From Minisyncoccota bacterium (GTDB taxonomy: Bacteria; Patescibacteriota; Minisyncoccia; Phycocordibacterales; JAQTLZ01): 7,692 bases of DNA. Positions 1-6,400 of this stretch are shown here, piece by piece. The stretch covers positions 1-7,692 of the forward strand of contig JAQTTF010000035.1 of assembly GCA_028710915.1 (NCBI GenBank). The letters are read 5' to 3'. The position numbers were made by a program, and so were the translations under genes. The notes under the pieces were generated by a model. That model saw only the letters and a list, made by a program, of their open reading frames with translations, searched no databases and was not told where the DNA came from. Each line of letters starts with the position of its first letter. Position 1 is the first letter of the stretch.

Positions 1-1
1 C

Positions 2-517
2 AAAGCTCAGATCAAACTTCACCACAACGTCAATCTCGGTTTCAGTGTTCCAGAACTCATACCGCTTGCTGACTGCGTCAAAGACGGGGCGCGAGCAATC
101 GGCAGGAGCATCGGAGTGCCGGAAGAACTTTTGGTTCGGCATCCTTTTCCTGGTCCTGGACTCTCTGTCCGAATCGAGGGCGAAGTTACGGCACCCAAAT
201 TGGTTATGGAAAAGTCGGTTGATGGCATTTGGATTAGCGAGCTTCGCGAAAAAGGTCTTTACAAGACCGTCTGGCAGGCAGGCGCTAATGTCCTCGATTC
301 GACTCATACCTGGACCAAGGGGGATGATGCCGGGAGTGGTCCGATCATTATGTTGTGGTCAGTCTGGAGCGTGAACGGCTTTACTGCCACGGCGGCGGAA
401 TTGCCGACAGCGTTCATCAAGAAGACTGTGAAAAAAATCCAGAATGAAGTTCCTGGTGTTGGTGCGGTAGTTTATCGTTATTCGGATAAGCCGCCGACAA
501 CGATCGAGTTGTGTTAG
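2..517 (+). CDS. guaA: GMP synthase (glutamine-hydrolysing), C-terminal part; 5' end outside window
   Basis: GuaA converts XMP, ATP and glutamine to GMP, the last step of guanine nucleotide synthesis, in the cytoplasm. The reading frame is open from base 2, giving 171 visible residues; the amidotransferase domain and most of the ATP-pyrophosphatase domain lie upstream of the window. Visible are the HHNV segment (fragment residues 7-10), the hallmark RHPFPGPGL (46-54) followed by VRIEGEVT, which opens the dimerisation domain, and the C-terminal KPPTTIE (163-169), where family members place XMP-binding residues. The GTG at 116 is an internal codon, not the true start. Oddities: the usual VGVMGDxR stretch is replaced by a segment around TWTKGDDAGSG (103-113), the later LRAVxSxDFMTA stretch is also divergent, and the chain ends in LC rather than the usual WE. 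A terminator follows 11 bp after the stop, so guaA ends its transcription unit. Family assignment is secure; the catalytic state cannot be judged from this part. Confidence 0.93.
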   Translation, partial: KAQIKLHHNVNLGFSVPELIPLADCVKDGARAIGRSIGVPEELLVRHPFPGPGLSVRIEGEVTAPKLVMEKSVDGIWISELREKGLYKTVWQAGANVLDSTHTWTKGDDAGSGPIIMLWSVWSVNGFTATAAELPTAFIKKTVKKIQNEVPGVGAVVYRYSDKPPTTIELC

Positions 518-528
518 TCGTTTATTTT

Positions 529-570
529 ACCGCTGACTTTTCTCATTTTCGGGAGAGTCAGCGGTTTTTT
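529..570 (+). terminator. Intrinsic terminator of guaA
   Basis: A perfect 10-bp stem (accgctgact at 529-538 with agtcagcggt at 556-565) can extend inward through wobble pairs and is followed by a run of six T at 565-570. It begins 11 bp after the guaA stop. The opposite strand has only a poor T tract, so it should work mainly on plus-strand transcripts. Confidence 0.9.
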
Positions 571-587
571 CTATACACATTCTCAAA

Positions 588-617
588 TTGATTGAAAAAA
601 GGTTTCCATAGTAGAAT
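588..617 (+). promoter_or_regulatory. Probable sigma70-type promoter of the 645-2588 gene
   Basis: TTGATT (588-593, four of six matches to TTGACA) and TAGAAT (612-617, five of six matches to TATAAT) are separated by 18 bp. They lie just after the guaA terminator and just before the next gene, which therefore needs its own promoter. The predicted start near 624 leaves a 5' untranslated leader of only about 20 nt with no Shine-Dalgarno sequence. Confidence 0.5.
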
Positions 618-644
618 ATATGAGTACGGTTTCTTTCTTTTACG

Positions 645-2588
645 ATGAAACGCACCTTTTTCTTTATCATACTTATTCTCTTCGGAACGAGCTTTTTCGT
701 TTCTCCTGCTTTTGCTTCTCAAACCGATGGGACGATTGATGGTACAAATAAATATGCGAAATTTTATGATACGACCTATGGCACGATAAATTTCGGCGTT
801 GCGACTGGGAATGTTCATGTTACAGATACAGAGCTTACTGGTTTTGCGTTTGGGAATTATGTTGGATGGATTTCTCTGAACTGTTCAAATAGTATTTCAC
901 CCGGCTGCACTGGTAGTGGTCCCGGAGGAAATGGAGATTGGCATGTTGCGAATGATGCCGAGGGGAATCTTTCTGGATATGGTTGGGGCGAGCAAACCGG
1001 CTGGGTTAATTTCAAGCCGACTTTTGGCGGAGTAGCGCCGGTAACTATTGATTCAAATGGCGACTTTCATGGCTATGCGTGGAGTCAGAATTTTGGCTGG
1101 ATTGTTTTCAATTCCGCCACTCATGATTTGGGAGTAGGAAGTTTTAAAGTTTCTACCGATTGGAGACCAGCAAGTGTTCGTGGAGCAACTCCTACTCCTA
1201 CTCCCTGTGTAGGCTGCGGTGGAGGAGGTGGCGGATCAACACCGACTCCGACTGCTGAAGGAACCCCTACTCCAGGACCTGTAGAGGCAACGCCTACTCC
1301 TACACCTGTAGGCGCAACTCCTACTCCAGCAGGTGAGACTCCAACCCCAACTCCTGGCCCGGTTGAATCCAGTCCTACGCCAGCCCCAACATCAGTTCCT
1401 CCGGCTGGAACTCCGGGTCCAACTCCTGATCTAGGTGGCCCGACTCCTCCGCCCTCTCTTCCTCCTATAATAAATAACCTAGTGGATACGCTTGGAAATG
1501 GAACTGGTCAAGCAGTTGATGATGTCCGCGTTGTCACAAAACAAGCAATAAAAAATCCGACCGGACTGATTCTTTCCCAAACACTTCCTACTGTGGGAGT
1601 TGTAGTTCAGACCACAGCGGCTCTTACTGCTGTTTTTGCCACTCCTATTGTCTTTTCGGAAATCGTTTTTCTCCCGCTTAGATTGTGGAGCCTCCTTCTC
1701 GGTATCTTCGGGCTTAAAAAGAAAAAGCGTCAGCCGTGGGGAGTTGTTTATGATTCTATTACAAAACAGCCTCTCGACCCTGCCTATGTTGTGCTTATGG
1801 GTGCGAATGGGGAAGAGATTACTTCTTCGATTACTGACCTTGATGGACGATATGGATTTCTCCTTGAGCCAGGACGATATAAACTTGTCGCAAACAAAAC
1901 TAATTATACGTTCCCTTCAAAGAAACTTGCAGGCCAGACAAGCGATGTGCTTTATACAGATTTGTATTTCGGAGAAGAGATTGTTGTCGGACAGGCGGGG
2001 GAAACTGTAACAAAAAATATTCCACTCGATCCTCTGAAGTTTGATTTCAATGAATTTGCCAAGAGCAAACAACAGCTCACAAAATTCTATTCACGACACG
2101 ACGTGCTCATTCATAGGATTTCAAATGCGTTCTTCTTTATCGGTTTCATTGTGGCCGCCCTAACTCTTCTCGTCGCGCCTGAACCATACAACACGATTAT
2201 CTTCGGAGTATATATCTTTATGCTCGCACTCAAATATCTCGTCTTCCGACCTACGCCAACTGGCAGTCTCATTGATAAAGAGACAAAACTTCCTCTTTCA
2301 TTTGCTATCGTGCGCGTATTCTCAGTTTCTCTCGGCCGAGAGATGACCCATCGAGTCGCTGATATTCACGGCCGATATTACTGTCTCGTTCCATTCGGTG
2401 ATTACTATGTAACTGTGGAAAAGAAAAATGACGATGGAACATATACCAAAGTCTTTACTTCTCCAACAATTCACGCCGGAAAGAACGGTCTTATTAAAGA
2501 GAGTTATACGATTACCACTAGCGGGATGCTTGCAGATCAGGCACTTCCGCCGTCAAATCCAATAATGCCTAGTGGTCCGATGGTCTAG
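645..2588 (+). CDS. Secreted/membrane protein with GYAW-type repeats, Pro/Thr linker and two carboxypeptidase-regulatory-like domains
   Basis: An envelope protein of 647 residues with no assigned biochemical function. Residues 1-24 form a Sec signal peptide (basic MKR start, hydrophobic core, AFA cleavage site). Residues 36-155 carry four aromatic repeats of the GYAWSxNxGWINF type, the first degenerate. Residues 181-274 are a Pro/Thr/Gly linker. A hydrophobic stretch at about 317-355 ends in KKKKR (358-362). Next comes a CarboxypepD_reg/CnaB-like beta-sandwich (about 363-455; TDLDGRYGF at 397-405, then PGRYKLVA). A second hydrophobic region at about 495-534 looks like a hairpin. A second similar domain follows (about 540-615; DIHGRY at 573-578). 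Such domains usually bind, scaffold or extend surface structures. The ATG at 645 is chosen because it opens the signal peptide; no Shine-Dalgarno is visible. The gene is monocistronic, between a terminator and a convergent gene. By the positive-inside rule both sandwich domains may face the cytoplasm, which would be unusual. Confidence 0.85.
   Translation: MKRTFFFIILILFGTSFFVSPAFASQTDGTIDGTNKYAKFYDTTYGTINFGVATGNVHVTDTELTGFAFGNYVGWISLNCSNSISPGCTGSGPGGNGDWHVANDAEGNLSGYGWGEQTGWVNFKPTFGGVAPVTIDSNGDFHGYAWSQNFGWIVFNSATHDLGVGSFKVSTDWRPASVRGATPTPTPCVGCGGGGGGSTPTPTAEGTPTPGPVEATPTPTPVGATPTPAGETPTPTPGPVESSPTPAPTSVPPAGTPGPTPDLGGPTPPPSLPPIINNLVDTLGNGTGQAVDDVRVVTKQAIKNPTGLILSQTLPTVGVVVQTTAALTAVFATPIVFSEIVFLPLRLWSLLLGIFGLKKKKRQPWGVVYDSITKQPLDPAYVVLMGANGEEITSSITDLDGRYGFLLEPGRYKLVANKTNYTFPSKKLAGQTSDVLYTDLYFGEEIVVGQAGETVTKNIPLDPLKFDFNEFAKSKQQLTKFYSRHDVLIHRISNAFFFIGFIVAALTLLVAPEPYNTIIFGVYIFMLALKYLVFRPTPTGSLIDKETKLPLSFAIVRVFSVSLGREMTHRVADIHGRYYCLVPFGDYYVTVEKKNDDGTYTKVFTSPTIHAGKNGLIKESYTITTSGMLADQALPPSNPIMPSGPMV
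750..1109 (+). repeat. Four GYAW-type protein repeats within the envelope protein
   Basis: Repeat units lie at residues 36-51 (KYAKFYDTTYGTINFG), 66-78 (GFAFGNYVGWISL), 111-123 (GYGWGEQTGWVNF) and 143-155 (GYAWSQNFGWIVF). The conserved core is G-[YF]-[AG]-[WF] followed by GW and [IV]. The first unit has lost its tryptophans. Segments of the type VTIDSNGDFHG and VHVTDTELTG lead into the units. I know similar repeats from many Patescibacteria surface proteins; their function is not established. Confidence 0.75.
1185..1466 (+). repeat. Pro/Thr/Gly-rich low-complexity linker
   Basis: Residues 181-274 consist mostly of TPTP-like units broken by Gly and Ala, built at DNA level from near-repeats of actcctactcc. 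Near its start is CVGC followed by six Gly (about residues 188-197), a possible disulphide or metal-binding pair. It probably acts as an extended spacer between the repeat domain and the membrane, and such a tract is prone to length variation. Confidence 0.75.
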
Positions 2589-2601
2589 TGTTGCCACGAA
2601 A

Positions 2602-2763
2602 GCGAGAAATGTCTCAGAAAGACAGTCCGCAGGCGAGGTTGCACGGTCCGATGTGGTGTAATTTTTGCTTCAGGCAAAAACTATACCACAGCGGAACCCG
2701 CCGAGGATGAGGAAAACCGCCGGCTGGGGCGGTTTTCTGCTGTCTTTGTGAGATATTTCGAGC
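2602..2763. other. 162-bp nested inverted-repeat structure between convergent genes (possible structured RNA or MITE-like element)
   Basis: The outer arms, 2602-2625 and 2740-2763, are inverted repeats of 24 bp with 20 complementary positions plus one possible G-U pair. Directly inside, tccgc (2626-2630) can pair with gcgga (2691-2695). A 17-bp hairpin at 2652-2690 (loop ttcag) and a perfect 10-bp hairpin at 2712-2737 lie within. The parts tile into a closed, multi-branched fold, with 2631-2651 and 2696-2711 left mostly unpaired. It matches no RNA family I recognise: no tRNA, tmRNA, SRP or RNase P core motifs. The closing stem, internal bubble and 3'-side hairpin loosely recall 6S RNA, which is only a suggestion. 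The structure is seen; a function is not. Confidence 0.6.
2712..2737. terminator. Two-way intrinsic terminator between convergent genes
   Basis: A perfect 10-bp stem, gaaaaccgcc (2712-2721) with ggcggttttc (2728-2737), has a six-base loop. It has an A run on one arm and a T run on the other, so it can act on both strands: for the envelope gene ending at 2588 and for the response regulator ending at 2770. The T runs are only four bases, so termination may be moderate. Confidence 0.65.
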
Positions 2764-2769
2764 GACCTT

Positions 2770-3147
2770 TTATTTCAATATTGATTCCGCTTCTTTGATG
2801 ATGTCTTCGGGAGTGACTGTTGCTTTGATTAAGTATGTTGTAACGCCCAGTTTTTGTCCTTGCTTGATCTGGTCATCTGAGCCGAAGTTGGAAAGGATGA
2901 CCACTGGAATCATTTTTGTTTTGTCATTTGCTTTGAGTCTCTTTAATGTTTCAAATCCGTCAATTCCCGGAAGGAGAACATCGAGAAGAATGAGATTTGG
3001 CTTTTCACTCTCTGCCATGGTGAGCCCTTCTTCTCCGCTTCCTGCGTGTACCATTATTGCTCCAATTTTTCCGAGTTTCTTAGTGACTAAATCTGCAAAA
3101 AAAGCGTCATCTTCGATAATAAGGATCTTTTTGTTTTCTATAGACAT
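2770..3147 (-). CDS. Single-domain response regulator (CheY-like receiver)
   Basis: A stand-alone receiver domain of 125 residues, the normal length for CheY/Spo0F-type proteins, acting in the cytoplasm as the phosphorylated partner of a histidine kinase. The phosphorylation site is intact: acidic pair E12/D13 in ILIIEDD, phospho-acceptor D56 in LLDVLLPGIDG, S86 at the Thr/Ser switch position (VVILSN), and K108. K108 is followed by Ala instead of the usual Pro, giving YLIKATVTPEDI, a form I associate with Patescibacteria receivers. There is no output domain and no kinase in the window, so partner and output are unknown. The ATG at 3147 gives a full receiver with a short lead-in; no Shine-Dalgarno is visible. 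It is divergent from rpoB across 350 bp and convergent with the envelope gene; its stop lies 6 bp from the inverted-repeat structure. Confidence 0.92.
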   Translation of the reverse strand: MSIENKKILIIEDDAFFADLVTKKLGKIGAIMVHAGSGEEGLTMAESEKPNLILLDVLLPGIDGFETLKRLKANDKTKMIPVVILSNFGSDDQIKQGQKLGVTTYLIKATVTPEDIIKEAESILK

Positions 3148-3172
3148 ATGATTATATTAATCTGTAGAAGAG

Positions 3173-3178
3173 ACTATA
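3173..3178 (-). promoter_or_regulatory. Possible -10 element of the response regulator
   Basis: On the minus strand TATAGT lies about 25 bp before the ATG, which would give a leader of roughly 19 nt. No good -35 hexamer is present at 16-18 bp spacing. A consensus TATAAT at 3151-3156 (minus strand) is closer but leaves only 3 bp to the start codon, too short for an ordinary transcript. Low certainty. Confidence 0.3.
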
Positions 3179-3208
3179 TCATAAAAAAAGAAAACAGCCA
3201 CTCTAATG

Positions 3209-3235
3209 GTTTTCCAGGACTGGATAAGTTTTCCA
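3209..3235. repeat. Two direct GTTTTCCA repeats upstream of the strong promoter
   Basis: GTTTTCCA occurs at 3209-3216 and 3228-3235, 19 bp apart start to start, close to two helical turns. The second copy continues to TTTTCCACA, one mismatch from a DnaA box (TTATCCACA). The pair ends about 20 bp before the -35 hexamer at 3255 and sits between two divergent transcription units, so it could be an operator. No regulator is identified. Confidence 0.4.
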
Positions 3236-3254
3236 CAGGTATATTTTTATCTTG

Positions 3255-3283
3255 TTGACATTAAACCTCGAAAGGAATATAAT
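3255..3283 (+). promoter_or_regulatory. Perfect consensus sigma70 promoter upstream of rpoB
   Basis: TTGACA (3255-3260), a 17-bp spacer and TATAAT (3278-3283) match the bacterial housekeeping consensus at all twelve positions with ideal spacing. Transcription should start near A3290. It should be very strong and points at the leader and the rpoB-rpoC operon. Confidence 0.9.
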
Positions 3284-3289
3284 TCTGCC

Positions 3290-3433
3290 ACTTCAGACAA
3301 GATTGAGTCACGGCTGGTTTTGAGGCGTTTACAGAGCCATATTTGGCTCACAAACTGCATATCTTGCAAAACCTAGGAAACAAATAACTTTAAAAACAAA
3401 AAAGTGCTCGACAACGGGCAACTTTTTTGTTTT
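3290..3433 (+). ncRNA. Candidate small RNA or attenuated rpoB leader (about 144 nt)
   Basis: This stretch runs from the predicted start of the consensus promoter to the intrinsic terminator. It contains no ATG and no credible reading frame. It can fold into a long interrupted hairpin: ggttttg (3316-3322) with caaaacc (3367-3373), gttt (3327-3330) with aaac (3352-3355), and gagcca (3334-3339) with tggctc (3344-3349) around a tatt tetraloop. The flanks (3290-3315, 3374-3392) look unpaired, and the latter is A-rich. Two readings are possible: a free-standing small RNA gene, or the 5' leader of rpoB-rpoC subject to premature termination. I match it to no known riboswitch or ribosomal-protein leader. 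Confidence 0.5.
3393..3433 (+). terminator. Intrinsic terminator/attenuator ahead of rpoB
   Basis: A stem of 18 pairs with one bulged A (3421) and one G-U pair closes on the tetraloop acaa (3411-3414). The core is gtgctcg with cgggcaac, flanked by an A-rich 5' arm (3393-3403) and a 3' T tract (3423-3433) broken by one G. This is the classic intrinsic terminator form. It lies 64 bp before the rpoB start, where full termination would silence rpoB unless a second promoter or antitermination exists. The A/T symmetry means it could also stop minus-strand transcripts. Confidence 0.85.
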
Positions 3434-3497
3434 GTGCGTGTTTATGTGCGTGTGTATTCTTTTTTACTCATTTTATTAGCATTAGTAGAAAAAACAT

Positions 3498-6400
3498 ATG
3501 GAAACATCTTCAACTGTGGTGGCTGGTCAGAAAGAAAAGCGGGTAGAAACTTCTCCTGCGATGACAGTGGGACAGATGCCGAAGAAATATTTCGGCCGAT
3601 GGAAGAAGGCGCTCACTCCTATGCCAAACTTGGTTGAATCCCAGGTTGCTTCTTTCAAGTGGCTTATGGAAGAAGGAATCAAGGAGGTGTTCAAAGAATT
3701 TTCTCCTATCAAAGACTATTCAGAAAAGAAATTTGATCTTGAATTTACAAAGATCGAACTCGGATTTCCGAAACTCGACGAATTTGAATCGAAACGAAAA
3801 AAGTTTTCATACGAAGCACCTCTTAAGGTGACAGTAAAGCTCAAGAATAAAATCCTTGGCGAGACCAAGGAGCAGGAGATCTTTATGGCGGACTTTCCGT
3901 TCATGACAAGCCACGGAACCTTCATCATAAACGGAGTCGAGCGTGTTATCGTCCCACAGCTTGCCCGTTCTTTTGGAGTATTTTTCACTGCTACTGAAAT
4001 CAAGGCAAAAAAATATTTTGGTGCAAAAATCATCCCTTCAAGAGGTGCGTGGGTAGAAATTGAAACAGATGTAGACAATACATTCTATGTTCGCATTGAC
4101 CGAAAGCGAAAATTTTCCCTCGCCTCACTTCTTCGAGTCATGGGTGCTCCTACAGACGAGAAAATTCTCGCCCTTTTCAAAGGAAATCCTGTCGCAGCTG
4201 AATACATAAAGAATTCAATTGAAAAAGATCCTGCAAAGTCTGCTGACGATTCTGCAATTGAAATTCACAAGAGACTTCGAGATGGAGATCTTGCAACTCC
4301 CGACAACGCTCGAGAATTTATTGAATCAATTTTTGGAACAGAAAGATATGACCTCTCAAAAGTAGGTAGATTTCGATTCAATAGCCGATTTGGAAAGAGT
4401 ATGGCTGAAAAAGATATTGAAAAGAGAACACTTTCTATCGATGATCTTGTTGTGATCATAAATCATCTTATTCTTCTTAATACTACCCCAGGCTCTGTCG
4501 CTGATGACATCGATCACTTGGGTTCACGACGTGTACGATACGTTGGGGAGCTTATGCAACAGAAAATTCGAGTTGGTATGAGCCAGATGAAACGAAATAT
4601 CCAGAATCGAATGTCTACTATAGACACGAATATGACTTTGCCTGTGCATTTTATTTCTCCGAAACCCCTGCAAGCTCGACTCAAGGAATTCTTCACGACC
4701 AACCAGCTCTCACAGTTTATGCAGCAGGAAAATGCATTGACTGAAATCGAGCACCTTCGAACCCTTTCTACTCTTGGTCCAGGCGGTCTTACACGTTCAC
4801 GCGCAGGATTTGAAGTTCGAGATGTGCACCCATCTCACTACGGAAGACTTTGTCCTATTCACACCCCAGAAGGTCCGAACATCGGTCTTATTTTGCGCCT
4901 TGCTCTTTATGCGAAAATCAATGATTTCGGAATGATCGAGACTCCATATGCAAAAGTGAAGAACGGAAAAATTACTGACGAAGTAGTTTATTTGAATGCT
5001 CTCGAAGAAGAAAAATTTGTGATCGCTCATGCCGCAACTGTCTATGATGCGGATGGAAATATTCTTGATGAGCAAGTTGAAGTTCGAATCGAAGGAGATC
5101 CAGGATTGGTGGACAAAAATAAAGTTGATTTTATTGACGTTGCTACGAACCAGGCATTTTCTGTTGCGACATCTCTTATTCCATTTCTCAACCACGATGA
5201 TGCAAACCGAGCGCTCATGGGTTCGAACATGCAGAAGCAGGCAACCCCTTGTATCCTCCCAGAAGCTCCGCTTGTTGCGACAGGTATTGAAGCAAAAGCA
5301 GTTCGAGATACAGGACGGCTTGTTATAGCGAGTGAAGATGGCACGGTCACACACGTAGATGCGGATCGGGTTGTTGTTAAAAATGCAAAAGGAAAAGAAC
5401 ACGAAACGCGACTTGTACACTTCTCACGAACGAACGGATTTACTTCTTTCCATCAGAGACCGGCAGTTAATATCGGAGAAAAAGTAAAGAAAGGAGATGT
5501 TCTTGTTGATACTTCATCATCTGATGCTGGAGAGATGGCGCTTGGGCAGAACATTCTCGTTGCCTTTATGTCATGGAGCGGTAGCAACTACGAAGACGCG
5601 ATTATTCTTTCTGAAAGACTGGTGCGAGAAAGCAAATTCAGTTCAGTTCACATCGAGGAATTTACTGTAAACGTCCGTGACACTAAGCTCGGTCCCGAAA
5701 TTACTACTCACGATATTCCAAACGTTGGAGAAGCGAAACTTAAGAATCTTGATGAAGAGGGAATTATCCGCGTTGGTGCAGAAGTGCGACCGGGCGATAT
5801 TCTCGTTGGTAAAATTACTCCAAAAGGTGAGACACAGCTTACTCCTGAAGAAAGACTTCTTCGATCGCTTTTCGGTGAAAAAGCCAGAGATGTAAAAGAC
5901 ACTTCAAAGAGAATTGAAAACGGAAAGCGAGGACGAGTTATTGGAGTTCAAGTATTCTCACGAGAAAAAGGAGATAAACTTGAATCTGGAATTATCAAAA
6001 AAATCCATATTGAAGTTGCACAGCTTCGAGCAGTATCTGTGGGAGACAAGCTCGCAGGACGACACGGAAACAAAGGAGTTATTTCAAAAATCCTTCCGAT
6101 CGAGGATATGCCTCACATGGAAGATGGAACTCCTATCGATATTATTTTGACACCGCTTGGAGTGCCTTCACGTATGAATCTCGGTCAGATTTTGGAACTT
6201 CACCTCGGTCTTGCCGCACACACTTTGAATTATCAGGCTGTTGTTCCTCCATTTGCTGGAGCAACTCATGCCGAGATCAAAGCTGAACTCAAAAAGGCAG
6301 GTTACAGCGAAGATGGAAAGATGAAACTCTACGACGGACGAACAGGTGTTCCATTCGAACAAAATATTGCTGTCGGATATATGTACATCTTGAAACTTCA

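Noticed and set aside
45..374. 109-codon plus-strand frame overlapping guaA
   Set aside because: It is a different frame over the GuaA coding sequence, which has clear family motifs; the composition looks random.
558..818. 86-codon minus-strand frame across the guaA terminator and the start of the envelope gene
   Set aside because: It overlaps the signal-peptide coding region of a well-supported gene and the terminator; there are no motifs.
2514..2576. Complementary accacta/tagtggt at the end of the envelope gene
   Set aside because: The arms are about 50 bases apart within coding sequence, short and without a T tract; probably chance.
2703..2716. GAUGAGGAAAAC resembling a hammerhead core or the RNase P GAGGAAAGUCC box
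   Set aside because: The other required core segments and helices of either ribozyme are absent.
2795..3151. 118-codon plus-strand frame opposite the response regulator
   Set aside because: It is the antisense shadow of the receiver gene, whose minus-strand product has all catalytic residues.
3229..3237. TTTTCCACA as a DnaA box and possible replication origin
   Set aside because: There is a single mismatched copy, no box cluster and no neighbouring dnaA or dnaN; kept only as a possible operator half.
4797..5420. 207-codon open frame on the minus strand inside rpoB
   Set aside because: It is antisense to a strongly conserved part of rpoB, is rich in Cys/Phe/Ser/Asn as expected of an antisense shadow, and has no recognisable domain.
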